Notes: a model not told the origin generated them from the letters alone. Positions 7,439 through 15,042 are shown, numbered from the stretch's first letter. The stretch is 24,849 bases of DNA from Pseudomonadota bacterium (GCA_023433775.1 JAEYTY010000131.1:1-24849), one strand, 5' to 3'. Program-made: numbers and translations.

Positions 7439-8840
7439 CGCCAGAATTGCTCCCTTGGCCGTCCTGCCGGTTTTCTTCGACCTGCGCGGCAAGCGCGTCG
7501 TGGTCATCGGCGGCGACGAACCGGCCGCCTGGAAGATCGAACTTCTGGCTGCGGCAGGCGCGCAGGTAGACGTTTATGCCGAAGAAATCTGCGAAGAACT
7601 CCAATCCCTCGCGGCAACGCCGACCATCACCATCCACAACCGCCCCTGGTCTCCATCCGACCTTACTGCCGCCGCCCTCGCCATCGCCGATCTTGAATCC
7701 GACGCCGAAGCCCACGCCTTCATCGCCGCCGCCAAAGTCGCCGCGGTCCCCTATAACGTCATCGACCGCCCCGAATTCTGCCAGTTCCAGTTCGGCGCCA
7801 TCGTCAATCGCTCGCCCGTTGTCGTGGGCATTTCCACCGCCGGCGCCGCGCCCATTCTCGGCCAGGCCGTCCGCCGCCGCATCGAAACGCTCCTTCCGCA
7901 GACCCTTACCCTCTGGGCGCAACTCGCCGCCAAAGTCCGCGATCAGGTCATGGCCCGCCTCGCGGTCGGCCCCCAGCGCCGCGCCTTCTGGGAGCGCCTC
8001 GCCGAAAACGCCTTCGGCACCCGCGCCCCCGAAGCCGTCGACGAAACCGTCACCCTCGCCACCGCGCCACAAACCGGCCGGGTCACCCTGGTCGGCGCCG
8101 GTCCCGGTGAGGCCGATCTCCTCACCATCAAGGCCGTCCGCGCCCTGCAATCCGCCGATGTGATCCTCTTTGACGATCTCGTCTCGTCCGAAGTGCTTGA
8201 GCTCGCCCGCCGCGAGGCCAAGCGAATGCTCGTCGGCAAGCGCGCCCAGCGCGAAAGCTGCGCACAGGACGACATCAACGCCATGATGCTGAGCCTCGCC
8301 CGGCAGGGCAAACACGTCGTCCGCCTCAAATCCGGCGACCCGATGATTTTTGGCCGCGCCGGCGAAGAGATCGAAATGCTCGAAAGCCACGGGATTGCGG
8401 TCAGTGTCGTGCCCGGCATTTCCGCCGGCCTCGCCCTTGCCAGCCGCCTGGGCCTCTCGCTCACCCACCGCGACCACGCCCAGTCCGTCCGCTTCGTCAC
8501 CGGCCATTCGCGCAAGGGCGTGTTGCCGACCACGCTCAACTGGTCAGCGCTCGCCGATCCGGCTACCACCTCGGTCTATTACATGAGCCGCCGCACCCTG
8601 CCCGGCATCGTCGCCGAACTCACCGCCAAGGGCATGAGTGAAACCACCCCCGCCATCATCGCCGGAAACATCGGCCGCGCCGAAGAGCAAATCTGGCGCG
8701 GCACGATTGGCCAAGCCGTCACCGCCGTCGAGACATTCCCGCTCTCGGCCCCAACCATCTTTGCAATCGGCGATGCCTTGAAGGCGAAGGCCGTCACCGC
8801 CCAAATCGATTTGGAACCCAGTTGCGCCGCTATCGGCTAA
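7410..8840 (+). CDS. cysG: Sirohaem synthase CysG (precorrin-2 dehydrogenase/ferrochelatase plus uroporphyrinogen-III methyltransferase)
   Basis: This 476-aa bifunctional protein makes sirohaem, the prosthetic group of nitrite and sulfite reductases. The N-terminal half has the NAD-binding KRVVVIGGDEPAAWK (residues 28-42), slightly off the usual GGG pattern, and the ferrochelatase dimerisation region. The methyltransferase half begins near residue 225 with VTLVGAGPGEADLLTIKA and includes LKSGDPMIFGRAGEE and VVPGISAGLALASRLGLSLTHR. The ATG at 7410 is chosen because AGGGGA lies 8 bases upstream and the protein then begins at the family start; it lies inside the end of nasA, so translation is coupled. 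Placement supports a nitrate role, yet no nitrite reductase gene is in the window. Its stop codon overlaps the stop of the convergent lyase gene. Confidence 0.94.
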   Translation: MQTISPQPNSARIAPLAVLPVFFDLRGKRVVVIGGDEPAAWKIELLAAAGAQVDVYAEEICEELQSLAATPTITIHNRPWSPSDLTAAALAIADLESDAEAHAFIAAAKVAAVPYNVIDRPEFCQFQFGAIVNRSPVVVGISTAGAAPILGQAVRRRIETLLPQTLTLWAQLAAKVRDQVMARLAVGPQRRAFWERLAENAFGTRAPEAVDETVTLATAPQTGRVTLVGAGPGEADLLTIKAVRALQSADVILFDDLVSSEVLELARREAKRMLVGKRAQRESCAQDDINAMMLSLARQGKHVVRLKSGDPMIFGRAGEEIEMLESHGIAVSVVPGISAGLALASRLGLSLTHRDHAQSVRFVTGHSRKGVLPTTLNWSALADPATTSVYYMSRRTLPGIVAELTAKGMSETTPAIIAGNIGRAEEQIWRGTIGQAVTAVETFPLSAPTIFAIGDALKAKAVTAQIDLEPSCAAIG

Positions 8841-10234
8841 AGCAGCATCTCGCGCAGGTTCGCTTTGGCCGGACCGGCATAATGCCCGATCACCGCGGCG
8901 GATTCTTCGCGCGCGGAGCTGCCCCGCCTGCAAATCTCGAGCAGCCCATCATCAAGCCCGCTCTGGCGGTCAAACCGGTCAGCCAGTCGGATTTTCAGCC
9001 GCAGGCCCAGCGCCAATATCCGCTGGCTGAGCGCAATGCCCTGCGCCAGCCGCTCGATATTGGCGACGCCATTGGTCCACAAGTCTTCGACCCCAAACGA
9101 GGTATCCCCGCCCGAGGCATAAAGCGTACGCCCCAGCAGCAGCCGCAATTCTTCCACCATGGCCTGCATCAGCTTGGGCCATTGGATAAAGGCGACGTCT
9201 TCCGGTCCCTGATTGCCGTCCAGCGGCAGGCCGGACACCATGCCGCTCAGCAGCCATTTGATCCGGCCAAGTTCCGCCGACGCGGAAAACATCAGCGCCT
9301 CGATCACGGCCGCGCTGCGCACCGCCAACAGCGGCAGCAGGAAACTCGCCTGTGAATAAGGCCGCGCGCCGTCCGGCCCCTCAGCCATGATTGGATTGCC
9401 CGATGCTTCGCCCAGCTGCTTATCGATTTCGGCGATAAATTCGCAATAGGCGGCAAACAGCAGAGCACTGGTTTCCGGAATGGCGCGAAACGAAACCGGC
9501 CATTGCGCCCCGCCTGTCAAGGCAGCGTCAGACCCGCGGGCAATATGGTCCAGCGCCGCCTTGGGCACGTCCCCCACAAGCCGCGCATAGCCCAGCACTC
9601 CCGTGTCGGCCCGGCCCAGCGCAATGTCGGAGCGCATGGCGTCAAGCTGCATGGCCCAGAGCGCCCTCAGCGACGGCACAGTGCTCGCCGCATAGCCCAG
9701 ATGCACGAATGAGCCATTGATCAGCGCCATGCCCTCGCCGCGCCGCAGTGCAAAGCGCTCGCCCCCACGCTCCAGATGTGCCAGCACCGAGCGGGCCCAA
9801 TGCGCGCCCGGGATCACGTCCCCGCAGGAATAACTGCTCTGGACCGGCACGCTGGGGTGAAACCCATTATCCTCGAAGGCCGCCAGCAGCGCCGCATAAA
9901 GCGGTTCGGTCAGCGTCGCGCCGCCATGGCTCAATTGCTGCAGCTTGGTGGCCATAATGGTCAGCGCCACATCCTGCGCATAGTCGGGCGCGTCGGAGAT
10001 GGTGTGGCTCTCGATCAGCTCGCGTTGAAAGCGGGTCGCCGCTCCCTCGCTCAGCCGATGATCGTCCCGGTGCCCTGAGAGGGTGTTGAAGCCATAAATC
10101 TGCGCCTCGGGATTGTCGCCGAGATAGGCCAGCAATGCCTCATAGCCGGCGGCCACCCGGCTCCGCCCTTCGAGCCATTCAGGCGCCGCGTTTCGGCTGG
10201 CAACAGCATCGAGAAGGGTGTTGAGCCGGTTCAA
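8837..10234 (-). CDS. HAL/PAL-family (MIO-type) amino acid ammonia-lyase homologue with Ser-Cys-Gly triad
   Basis: This 465-aa protein belongs to the histidine/phenylalanine ammonia-lyase superfamily. Recognisable blocks, in order, are YGFNTLSG (Tyr47, matching YGVNTGFG), FQRELIESH, SCGD (136-139), EGMALINGS, QWPVSFR (matching QDPYSLR), a GNP segment and VEDLWTNG (matching QEDHVSMG). Family enzymes form the electrophilic MIO group from Ala-Ser-Gly; here the triplet is Ser136-Cys137-Gly138, and the QDPYSLR tyrosine is Val. Substrate is unknown; it could be a lyase, an aminomutase or a non-catalytic relative. I chose a TTG start because it follows GGAGA by 5 bases and overlaps the upstream stop (TTGA). 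An earlier ATG in the same frame, at 10294, would lie inside the upstream gene. Family is confident, function is not. Confidence 0.82.
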   Translation of the reverse strand: MNRLNTLLDAVASRNAAPEWLEGRSRVAAGYEALLAYLGDNPEAQIYGFNTLSGHRDDHRLSEGAATRFQRELIESHTISDAPDYAQDVALTIMATKLQQLSHGGATLTEPLYAALLAAFEDNGFHPSVPVQSSYSCGDVIPGAHWARSVLAHLERGGERFALRRGEGMALINGSFVHLGYAASTVPSLRALWAMQLDAMRSDIALGRADTGVLGYARLVGDVPKAALDHIARGSDAALTGGAQWPVSFRAIPETSALLFAAYCEFIAEIDKQLGEASGNPIMAEGPDGARPYSQASFLLPLLAVRSAAVIEALMFSASAELGRIKWLLSGMVSGLPLDGNQGPEDVAFIQWPKLMQAMVEELRLLLGRTLYASGGDTSFGVEDLWTNGVANIERLAQGIALSQRILALGLRLKIRLADRFDRQSGLDDGLLEICRRGSSAREESAAVIGHYAGPAKANLREMLL

Positions 10235-11598
10235 GTGCGTCTCCGATTGGTGAGCGCAATCGCGGCCATGAGCACGATCACGAAGGCCACCCATTGCAGC
10301 ATATTGGGTGAAATGAGCTGGCCAATGTCAAAAATGCCCGGCACCCCGTCATTGACCAGATGCGGCTCGGTCAGCGAGAACCAGCTGATATTGAGCAGCA
10401 GATCGAAAATCTGCAAGGCGCCGATCATCACGATACCGACCTGTAGCAGCTTTTGCCGTTTCTGCCCGCGCATTTCAAACAGCGCCGCAATCTTGGCGTC
10501 CACTGCCACATGCTTGTCGCGCACATTGGCGATCAGTTGTTCCATCTCAAACACGTCGACCAGCGTCTCGGCAAAAGCCTTGCGCTCCGATTGCAGGCCG
10601 ATCATCAGATCGTTGAATTCGGCACGGGCGAAGTCGGAAAAGGCCGAAATACGCGCCGCCCGCCGATGCATTTTCCCCACCGTGTTGTCGTTCCGGTCCG
10701 GCCCGATGCTGACATAGAAGCGTTTCAGCCGGTCCGAGAAAGTGTCGAAGATGATGTAGAAGAACTGCACCATGCGCAGCGCCGCCAGCAGATCCTCGGC
10801 GCCATCATCATTGATCAGCAGATTATTGCCCGGCTTGATGCTGATGTAGTGGTCCTGCGCCAGGGCATGTTTGGTCTGCCCGTTGAGCCGTGCCCAGGCC
10901 GCCGCTGTTTCGTGGAAACCCTTTTCCACATTGGTAATGCTCATGGTCCTGTTGACCCAGAGCAGCGCCGAATGGTTCGTGGGCCACTCATATGTTCCGT
11001 CAAAGGCCACGTCGTCGAAAGCGACAAAGCGATCGGGCGGAATAAGGATGGTCTTCTTCGTGCTGCCCGGCAGCGTGATCCGGCTCAGTTGCAGCGCCAA
11101 TTGCTGCACCACGGGCCCAGCAATCTCATTGACGAATGTCTTGCCCGCCAGGGTCGTCAGCGTGTCGAAATGCGCGAGAAATTGCGTCTCGTCCACATGG
11201 CTCGCCGCCAGTTCCAGATCGAACTGCGCCATGGCGATGGTGTTGTCATAGACGAAAATCTGCACCGACTTCAGGTCCAGATCATCCCGCTTCATGCCGA
11301 TGGCCGAAGCCAGCTCGGAAAAATGCCGGTCACGGATATTTTTGAGCCCCGTTTCCGGCACACTCACTGTCAGCAGGGGCCGCACAAAGGGGCTGGCGTG
11401 GTCGGCATTGAGCGAGTCGTATTTCTGGAAGCCGCCGAGATTGTCCGGCGCCGGCCCCTTGGCTTCAAGGCCATAGGGCAGGCTCACATGGGCGATTGCC
11501 TCTTCCATCGCCGTGCAGACCGCCTTCCAGTTGGATAGGCAATATTCCGTATTAAGCTGAAGCTGCGTCCGAAATGGCGCGAGAAGGTGGACTTGCAT
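10231..11598 (-). CDS. Unrecognised protein with large soluble domain and two C-terminal membrane helices
   Basis: I do not recognise this 455-aa protein. Residues 1 to ~380 look soluble, rich in mixed alpha/beta sequence, with a charged, probably helical stretch (SERKAFAETLVDVFEMEQLI) just before the membrane part. Two hydrophobic segments follow at about 384-407 and 433-450, split by a ~25-residue loop, and the protein ends in NRRRT, suggesting a cytoplasmic C-terminus. The layout recalls CorA-like proteins, but the GMN signature is absent, so a transport role is not claimed. The ATG at 11598 is preferred to a TTG eight codons earlier because a GGGG lies just upstream. Its stop overlaps the lyase start as TTGA, so both are probably made together. 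Confidence 0.72.
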   Translation of the reverse strand: MQVHLLAPFRTQLQLNTEYCLSNWKAVCTAMEEAIAHVSLPYGLEAKGPAPDNLGGFQKYDSLNADHASPFVRPLLTVSVPETGLKNIRDRHFSELASAIGMKRDDLDLKSVQIFVYDNTIAMAQFDLELAASHVDETQFLAHFDTLTTLAGKTFVNEIAGPVVQQLALQLSRITLPGSTKKTILIPPDRFVAFDDVAFDGTYEWPTNHSALLWVNRTMSITNVEKGFHETAAAWARLNGQTKHALAQDHYISIKPGNNLLINDDGAEDLLAALRMVQFFYIIFDTFSDRLKRFYVSIGPDRNDNTVGKMHRRAARISAFSDFARAEFNDLMIGLQSERKAFAETLVDVFEMEQLIANVRDKHVAVDAKIAALFEMRGQKRQKLLQVGIVMIGALQIFDLLLNISWFSLTEPHLVNDGVPGIFDIGQLISPNMLQWVAFVIVLMAAIALTNRRRT

Positions 11599-11603
11599 AT
11601 GAA

Positions 11604-11619
11604 CCCCAAAAGTATGGGG
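11604..11619 (-). promoter_or_regulatory. Hairpin covering the ribosome-binding site of the membrane-protein gene
   Basis: On the minus strand CCCCA-TACTTT-TGGGG forms a 5-bp stem whose 3' arm holds the presumed ribosome-binding GGGG, 6 bases before the ATG. Pairing would hide the site and lower translation of the membrane protein and of the coupled lyase. The structure is seen; the regulatory effect is inferred. Confidence 0.35.
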
Positions 11620-11641
11620 CAATCATTTGTGGGGGCGGCTC

Positions 11642-11659
11642 AAAAAAGTGCTAACGCAC
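11642..11659 (-). terminator. Short intrinsic terminator downstream of mmsA
   Basis: Read on the minus strand, GTGC-GTTA-GCAC is followed directly by TTTTTT, 40 bases beyond the mmsA stop. The stem is only 4 bp, so it may be leaky. It suggests that the membrane-protein/lyase pair is transcribed separately from mmsA. Confidence 0.5.
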
Positions 11660-11698
11660 GCGCGTCATTGCCCTTCAGCCTTACCGCCTCCCTAACGC

Positions 11699-13195
11699 CT
11701 ACTTCATCACCGGCATCTGGAACTCGGCCCCGTCCTTGATCCCGCTGGGCCAGCGGGCCGTCACCGTCTTGGTGCGCGTCCAGAATTTGATTGAATCCGT
11801 GCCGTGCTGGTTTAGGTCACCAAAGGCGCTCGCCTTCCAGCCGCCAAAGCTATGATAGGCCAGCGGCACCGGCACAGGAACATTGATCCCAACCATGCCG
11901 ATATTGACCCGCGCCGCGAAATCGCGCGCCGCGTCACCGTCCCGGGTGAAAATCGCCGTGCCATTGCCATAGGGGTTGTCCATGACAAGGTTGAGCGCAT
12001 CCTCATAGGTTTTCGAGCGCGCCACACACAGCACCGGTCCGAAGATTTCTTCCTTGTAGATGTCCATCTCCGCCGTCACCTGATCGAACAGGGTCGGTCC
12101 GACGAAATAGCCCGCCTCATAGCCGTGCAGGCTGAAATCGCGCCCGTCGATCACGAGATCCGCGCCCTGCGCCACGCCAGCGCCGATCAGCGTCTTGATC
12201 CGCTCCTGGCTCGCCTTGGTCACCACCGGCCCCATTTCGCTGGCCTTGTCCGTCGCGGGCCCGACCTTGAGCTTTTCAATGCGCGGCTTCAGCGCCTCGA
12301 TCAGCCGGTCTGCGGTTGCGTCGCCCACCGGCACCGCCACCGAAACCGCCATGCAGCGTTCGCCGGCAGAGCCATAGCCGGCCCCCATCAATGCGTCGGC
12401 GGCCTTGTCCATATCGGCGTCGGGCATGATGACCATGTGGTTCTTGGCCCCGCCAAAGGCCTGCACGCGCTTGCCGTTGTTCGCCGCCGTGCCATAGACA
12501 TAGCGCGCAATCGGGGTCGAACCGACAAAGCTGATCGCCTCGATTTTCTCATGCGCCAGAATGCCATCCACGACGCTCTTGCCGCCATGCACCACATTCA
12601 AAATACCCTTGGGTAGGCCCGCCTCCAGCGCCAGCTGCGCCAGCCGCACCGGCACCGACGGATCGCGTTCGGACGGCTTCAATATGAACGCATTGCCCGC
12701 CGCGATGGCCGGCGACAGCATCCACAGAGGGATCATGGCCGGGAAGTTGAACGGGGTAATCCCCGCGCCAATGCCCACCGGCTGGCGCATGGAGTACATA
12801 TCGATCCCCGGCCCAGCCCCCTCCGTGAATTCGCCCTTGAGCAGATGCGGCGCACCGGCAACAAATTCGGCCACTTCCAGCCCGCGCAGAATATCGCCTT
12901 TTGAATCCTCAACCGTCTTGCCGTGTTCCGCGCTCAGCAGCACCGCCAACTCGTCCATATGCTGGTTGATCAGCGCGACAAAGTTGAAAAACACCCGCGC
13001 CCGCCGTTGCGGATTGGTCGACGCCCATTTCGGCTGCGCCGCCGCCGCCGAGGCCACTGCTGCGTCGAGATCGGCCTGTTCGGCCAATGCCACCCGCGCC
13101 TGAACTTCGCCCGTTGCCGGGTTGAACACGTCCTGAAACTGAGTGCCCGTGCCGCTGGTTTCGACGCCGTCGATGAAATGGCCGATGGTGCGCAT
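11699..13195 (-). CDS. mmsA: CoA-acylating methylmalonate-semialdehyde dehydrogenase
   Basis: This 498-aa cytoplasmic enzyme converts methylmalonate or malonate semialdehyde, NAD+ and CoA to propionyl- or acetyl-CoA, the final step of valine and myo-inositol breakdown. PFNFP (residues 148-152), the KPSERDPS block (173-180), the nucleophile Cys281 in SAGERCMAVS, and KEEIFGPVL are present. FGGAKNHMVIMPDAD replaces the general-base glutamate segment of ordinary aldehyde dehydrogenases and is diagnostic of the MMSDH class. Start chosen at MRTIGHFIDG, preceded by a perfect AAGGAGG five bases upstream; an earlier in-frame codon is not supported. It is divergent from a LysR gene, which probably controls it. 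No other valine or inositol genes are in the window. Confidence 0.94.
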   Translation of the reverse strand: MRTIGHFIDGVETSGTGTQFQDVFNPATGEVQARVALAEQADLDAAVASAAAAQPKWASTNPQRRARVFFNFVALINQHMDELAVLLSAEHGKTVEDSKGDILRGLEVAEFVAGAPHLLKGEFTEGAGPGIDMYSMRQPVGIGAGITPFNFPAMIPLWMLSPAIAAGNAFILKPSERDPSVPVRLAQLALEAGLPKGILNVVHGGKSVVDGILAHEKIEAISFVGSTPIARYVYGTAANNGKRVQAFGGAKNHMVIMPDADMDKAADALMGAGYGSAGERCMAVSVAVPVGDATADRLIEALKPRIEKLKVGPATDKASEMGPVVTKASQERIKTLIGAGVAQGADLVIDGRDFSLHGYEAGYFVGPTLFDQVTAEMDIYKEEIFGPVLCVARSKTYEDALNLVMDNPYGNGTAIFTRDGDAARDFAARVNIGMVGINVPVPVPLAYHSFGGWKASAFGDLNQHGTDSIKFWTRTKTVTARWPSGIKDGAEFQMPVMK

Positions 13196-13227
13196 AATGC
13201 CTCCTTGAGATTGGAGGGGATTTTGCA

Positions 13228-13284
13228 CTACACTTATGGCGCATCAACGGCCAATAATTTGCATCCGTTGTGCAGAAAGTGTAG
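13228..13284. promoter_or_regulatory. Nested inverted repeats between mmsA and lysR (probable operator)
   Basis: The 93-base divergent intergenic region holds two almost concentric perfect inverted repeats. CTACACTT (13228-13235) pairs with AAGTGTAG (13277-13284), and CAACGG (13245-13250) with CCGTTG (13265-13270). Their centres are within 2 bases of each other (about 13256-13258). TGCA-N7-TGCA at 13260-13274 overlaps the right arms. LysR proteins usually bind such dyads in the gap shared with the gene they control, so this is the likely site for the LysR product. The binding is inferred. Confidence 0.6.
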
Positions 13285-13288
13285 CGCC

Positions 13289-14164
13289 ATGAATTGGGAC
13301 GATGCCCGCATTTTTCTCGCCATTGCCCGTCATGGGCAAATCCTCGGCGCTGCAAAAGCACTCAATCTCAACCACGCCACCGTCTCGCGCCGCCTCTCGG
13401 CCCTAGAGCAATCGCTGGGCAGTACGCTCTTCCACCGCAAGACCAATGGCACCGAGCTCACCCCGCAGGGCGAGAAATTCCTCACCTTTGCCGAGCAGAT
13501 GGAAAGCGCCAGCCTCGCCGCCTCGGAAGCCGCGGGAGCCGACAGCGCCATTGAGGGCATAGTGCGCATCGGCGCGCCGGACGGGTTCGGCGTCGCCTTC
13601 CTCGCTCCGCGCCTGGGCGAACTCGCCGAGCGCCATCGGGACCTCCGCGCCGAACTCGTCCCCGTTCCCCGCGCCTTCTCGCTCTCCCGCCGCGAGGCCG
13701 ACATTGCCGTCACCCTGGAGCGCCCCCGCGAAGGCCGGTTGGTGGCGCGCAAGCTCACCGATTATCGCCTCGGCCTCTACGCCTCCCGCGCCTATCTCGA
13801 CCGGCACGGCACACCCGAAACCGAAGCCGATCTCGCTGGTCACCGCCTCGTCGGCTATGTCGAAGACCTGCTCTATACGGCCTCGCTCGACTACACCGCC
13901 GAATATCTCAAGGACTGGCGCTCGACCATTGCCGTCTCCTCCGCCATGGGCCAGACCGAGGCGGTCCGCGCCGGCGCGGGCATCGGCATCCTCCACGCCT
14001 TCATGGCCCGCCGCGACGACAATCTCGTCCCCGTCCTGCCGCATAAAATTCTCACCCGCTCCTATTGGACCGTGGTGCATGAAGACCTGCGCGGCCTTCG
14101 CCGCATTGCGCTGGTCGCAGACTTCCTCGCCGAAATCGTCGCCCGCGACCGTGCCATTTTCTGA
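13289..14164 (+). CDS. LysR-family transcriptional regulator
   Basis: This 291-aa protein has the LysR layout. An N-terminal winged helix-turn-helix (residues ~1-60) contains ILGAAKALNLNHATVSRRLSALEQSLG and LFHRKTNGTELTPQGE. An effector-binding domain starts near residue 90 (GIVRIGAPDGFGVAFLAPRL). The frame is open upstream into mmsA antisense sequence, but MNWDDARIFLAIARHG is the canonical family start and ATG 13289 is used. It is divergent from mmsA across 93 bases with nested dyads, the usual arrangement for a LysR regulator controlling its neighbour and itself. The effector is unknown; a branched-chain or inositol intermediate would make sense given mmsA, but this is a guess. Confidence 0.9.
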   Translation: MNWDDARIFLAIARHGQILGAAKALNLNHATVSRRLSALEQSLGSTLFHRKTNGTELTPQGEKFLTFAEQMESASLAASEAAGADSAIEGIVRIGAPDGFGVAFLAPRLGELAERHRDLRAELVPVPRAFSLSRREADIAVTLERPREGRLVARKLTDYRLGLYASRAYLDRHGTPETEADLAGHRLVGYVEDLLYTASLDYTAEYLKDWRSTIAVSSAMGQTEAVRAGAGIGILHAFMARRDDNLVPVLPHKILTRSYWTVVHEDLRGLRRIALVADFLAEIVARDRAIF

Positions 14165-14201
14165 TCTTTGCCGCCGCCAATCGGCGCGCTAGAACAGGGC
14201 C

Positions 14202-14675
14202 ATGTCCAAGACCACCCCGGCCACCCTGGCCCTCACCAAAGCGGGCGTGCCCTTCACCCTCGCCACCTACGACTACGATCCGAACGCCGAGCGCATCGGC
14301 TTGCAGGCGGCCGAGGCCATGGGTGTGCCTGCCTCCGAAGTCTTCAAGACGCTGATGGCCGAACTCGACGGCAAGCCCGTCTGCGCCATCGTTCCCTCGG
14401 ACGAGGAGGTGAACATGAAAAAGCTCGCCGCGGCTCTGGGCGGCAAGTCTGCTCATATGATGAAAGTGCCCGACGCCGAGCGCCTCACCGGCTACAAGGT
14501 CGGCGGCATCAGCCCACTGGGCCAGCGCAAGCCGGTGCCCACCGCGCTCGATGAACTCGCCACGCTCTACGACGAAATCTATCTCAATGGCGGCCAACGC
14601 GGCCTGCAGATCCGCATTCGCCCCGATGATCTGGTCGCTGCTCTTGGCTGCATCACGGCGGATCTGGTGCGCTGA
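14202..14675 (+). CDS. ybaK: YbaK/EbsC-type Cys-tRNA(Pro) deacylase
   Basis: This 157-aa cytoplasmic editing protein hydrolyses Cys-tRNA(Pro) formed by prolyl-tRNA synthetase errors. It carries ERIGLQAAEAMGV, the conserved lysine in EVFKTLMAEL, the central CAIVPSDEEVNMKKLA block, and the GYKVGGISPLGQRKPVPT signature of the YbaK branch. Length matches the family (~155-160). ATG 14202 begins MSKTTPATLALTKAGVPF, where homologues start. It follows the LysR gene by 37 bases and could be co-transcribed, but there is no functional link. Related INS/ProXp domains edit other tRNAs; the signature favours the Cys-tRNA(Pro) type. Confidence 0.92.
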   Translation: MSKTTPATLALTKAGVPFTLATYDYDPNAERIGLQAAEAMGVPASEVFKTLMAELDGKPVCAIVPSDEEVNMKKLAAALGGKSAHMMKVPDAERLTGYKVGGISPLGQRKPVPTALDELATLYDEIYLNGGQRGLQIRIRPDDLVAALGCITADLVR

Positions 14676-14695
14676 CTTCGAGCCGTCCTATAGGC

Positions 14696-14754
14696 AAATC
14701 GCTCCAGTGGAGCGATTTGAGGCGAGAAGGCCATGAGAGCTATGCTCGAATGGC
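14696..14754. repeat. Palindromic repeat family C, copy 1 (AGT-loop hairpin plus conserved tail)
   Basis: A perfect 10-bp stem with loop AGT (AAATCGCTCC at 14696-14705, GGAGCGATTT at 14709-14718) is followed by a 36-base tail (14719-14754, starting GAGGCGAGAAGGCCATGAGA). The same AAATCGCTCCAGTGGA segment and a tail differing at six positions recur at 22481-22575. The element lies 20 bases after the ybaK stop and has no T-run, so it is a dispersed repeat rather than a standard terminator. Confidence 0.65.
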
Positions 14755-14775
14755 GGACGCTATCCCAGAAACGAC

Positions 14776-14799
14776 AAAAGGCGCCCTGGTGGACGCCTT
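14776..14799 (-). terminator. Probable intrinsic terminator of the DUF1127 gene
   Basis: On the minus strand AAGGCG pairs with CGCCTT around a 10-base loop and is followed by TT (a TTTT run overlapping the stem end). It lies about 30 bases past the stop codon of the minus-strand 48-aa gene. Stem and T-run are modest, so confidence is moderate. Confidence 0.45.
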
Positions 14800-14828
14800 C
14801 ATCGCATGATCTTTGGAGGTATTATTGC

Positions 14829-14975
14829 TTAGGCAGCGTAGGTGCCGCGAGCAATTGCCTTGATGTCGCTGCGGGTGATGCCGAGGTCGTGCAGCTGACG
14901 GCCGTCGAGGGCGTTCAGTTCACGGACAGTGCGCTGGTACTGGGCATAGCGAGCGATGGTGTTGACGATGTTCAT
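14829..14975 (-). CDS. DUF1127 mini-protein (48 aa)
   Basis: Translation gives a 48-residue, Arg-rich protein beginning MNIVNTIARYAQYQRTVREL. The second half holds LNALDGRQLHDLGITRSDI and ends ARGTYAA, the compact pattern of DUF1127 proteins. These are abundant in alphaproteobacteria and have been linked to RNA and phosphate/carbon metabolism and to LysR control, but no single reaction is known. AAGGGGA lies 7 bases before the ATG. It is a stand-alone gene with its own probable terminator and a ~250-base upstream region. A 14-base motif shared with the mmsA/lysR region lies 73 bases ahead of its start. Confidence 0.88.
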   Translation of the reverse strand: MNIVNTIARYAQYQRTVRELNALDGRQLHDLGITRSDIKAIARGTYAA

Positions 14976-15042
14976 TTTGGTTCCCCTTCGTTTTGATGAC
15001 CCTTATCTAGATCACTCTAGTCGTGATTAGAAGATGGGCTCT

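Noticed and set aside
10231..11598. CorA magnesium transporter for the two-helix protein
   Set aside because: Two C-terminal helices fit, but the essential GMN motif after the first helix is absent and the soluble domain shows no CorA similarity that I can recognise.
14696..14718. 10-bp perfect hairpin read as a ybaK terminator
   Set aside because: No T-run follows on the plus strand, and the same sequence recurs at 22480 without a gene end, so it is better treated as a dispersed repeat.
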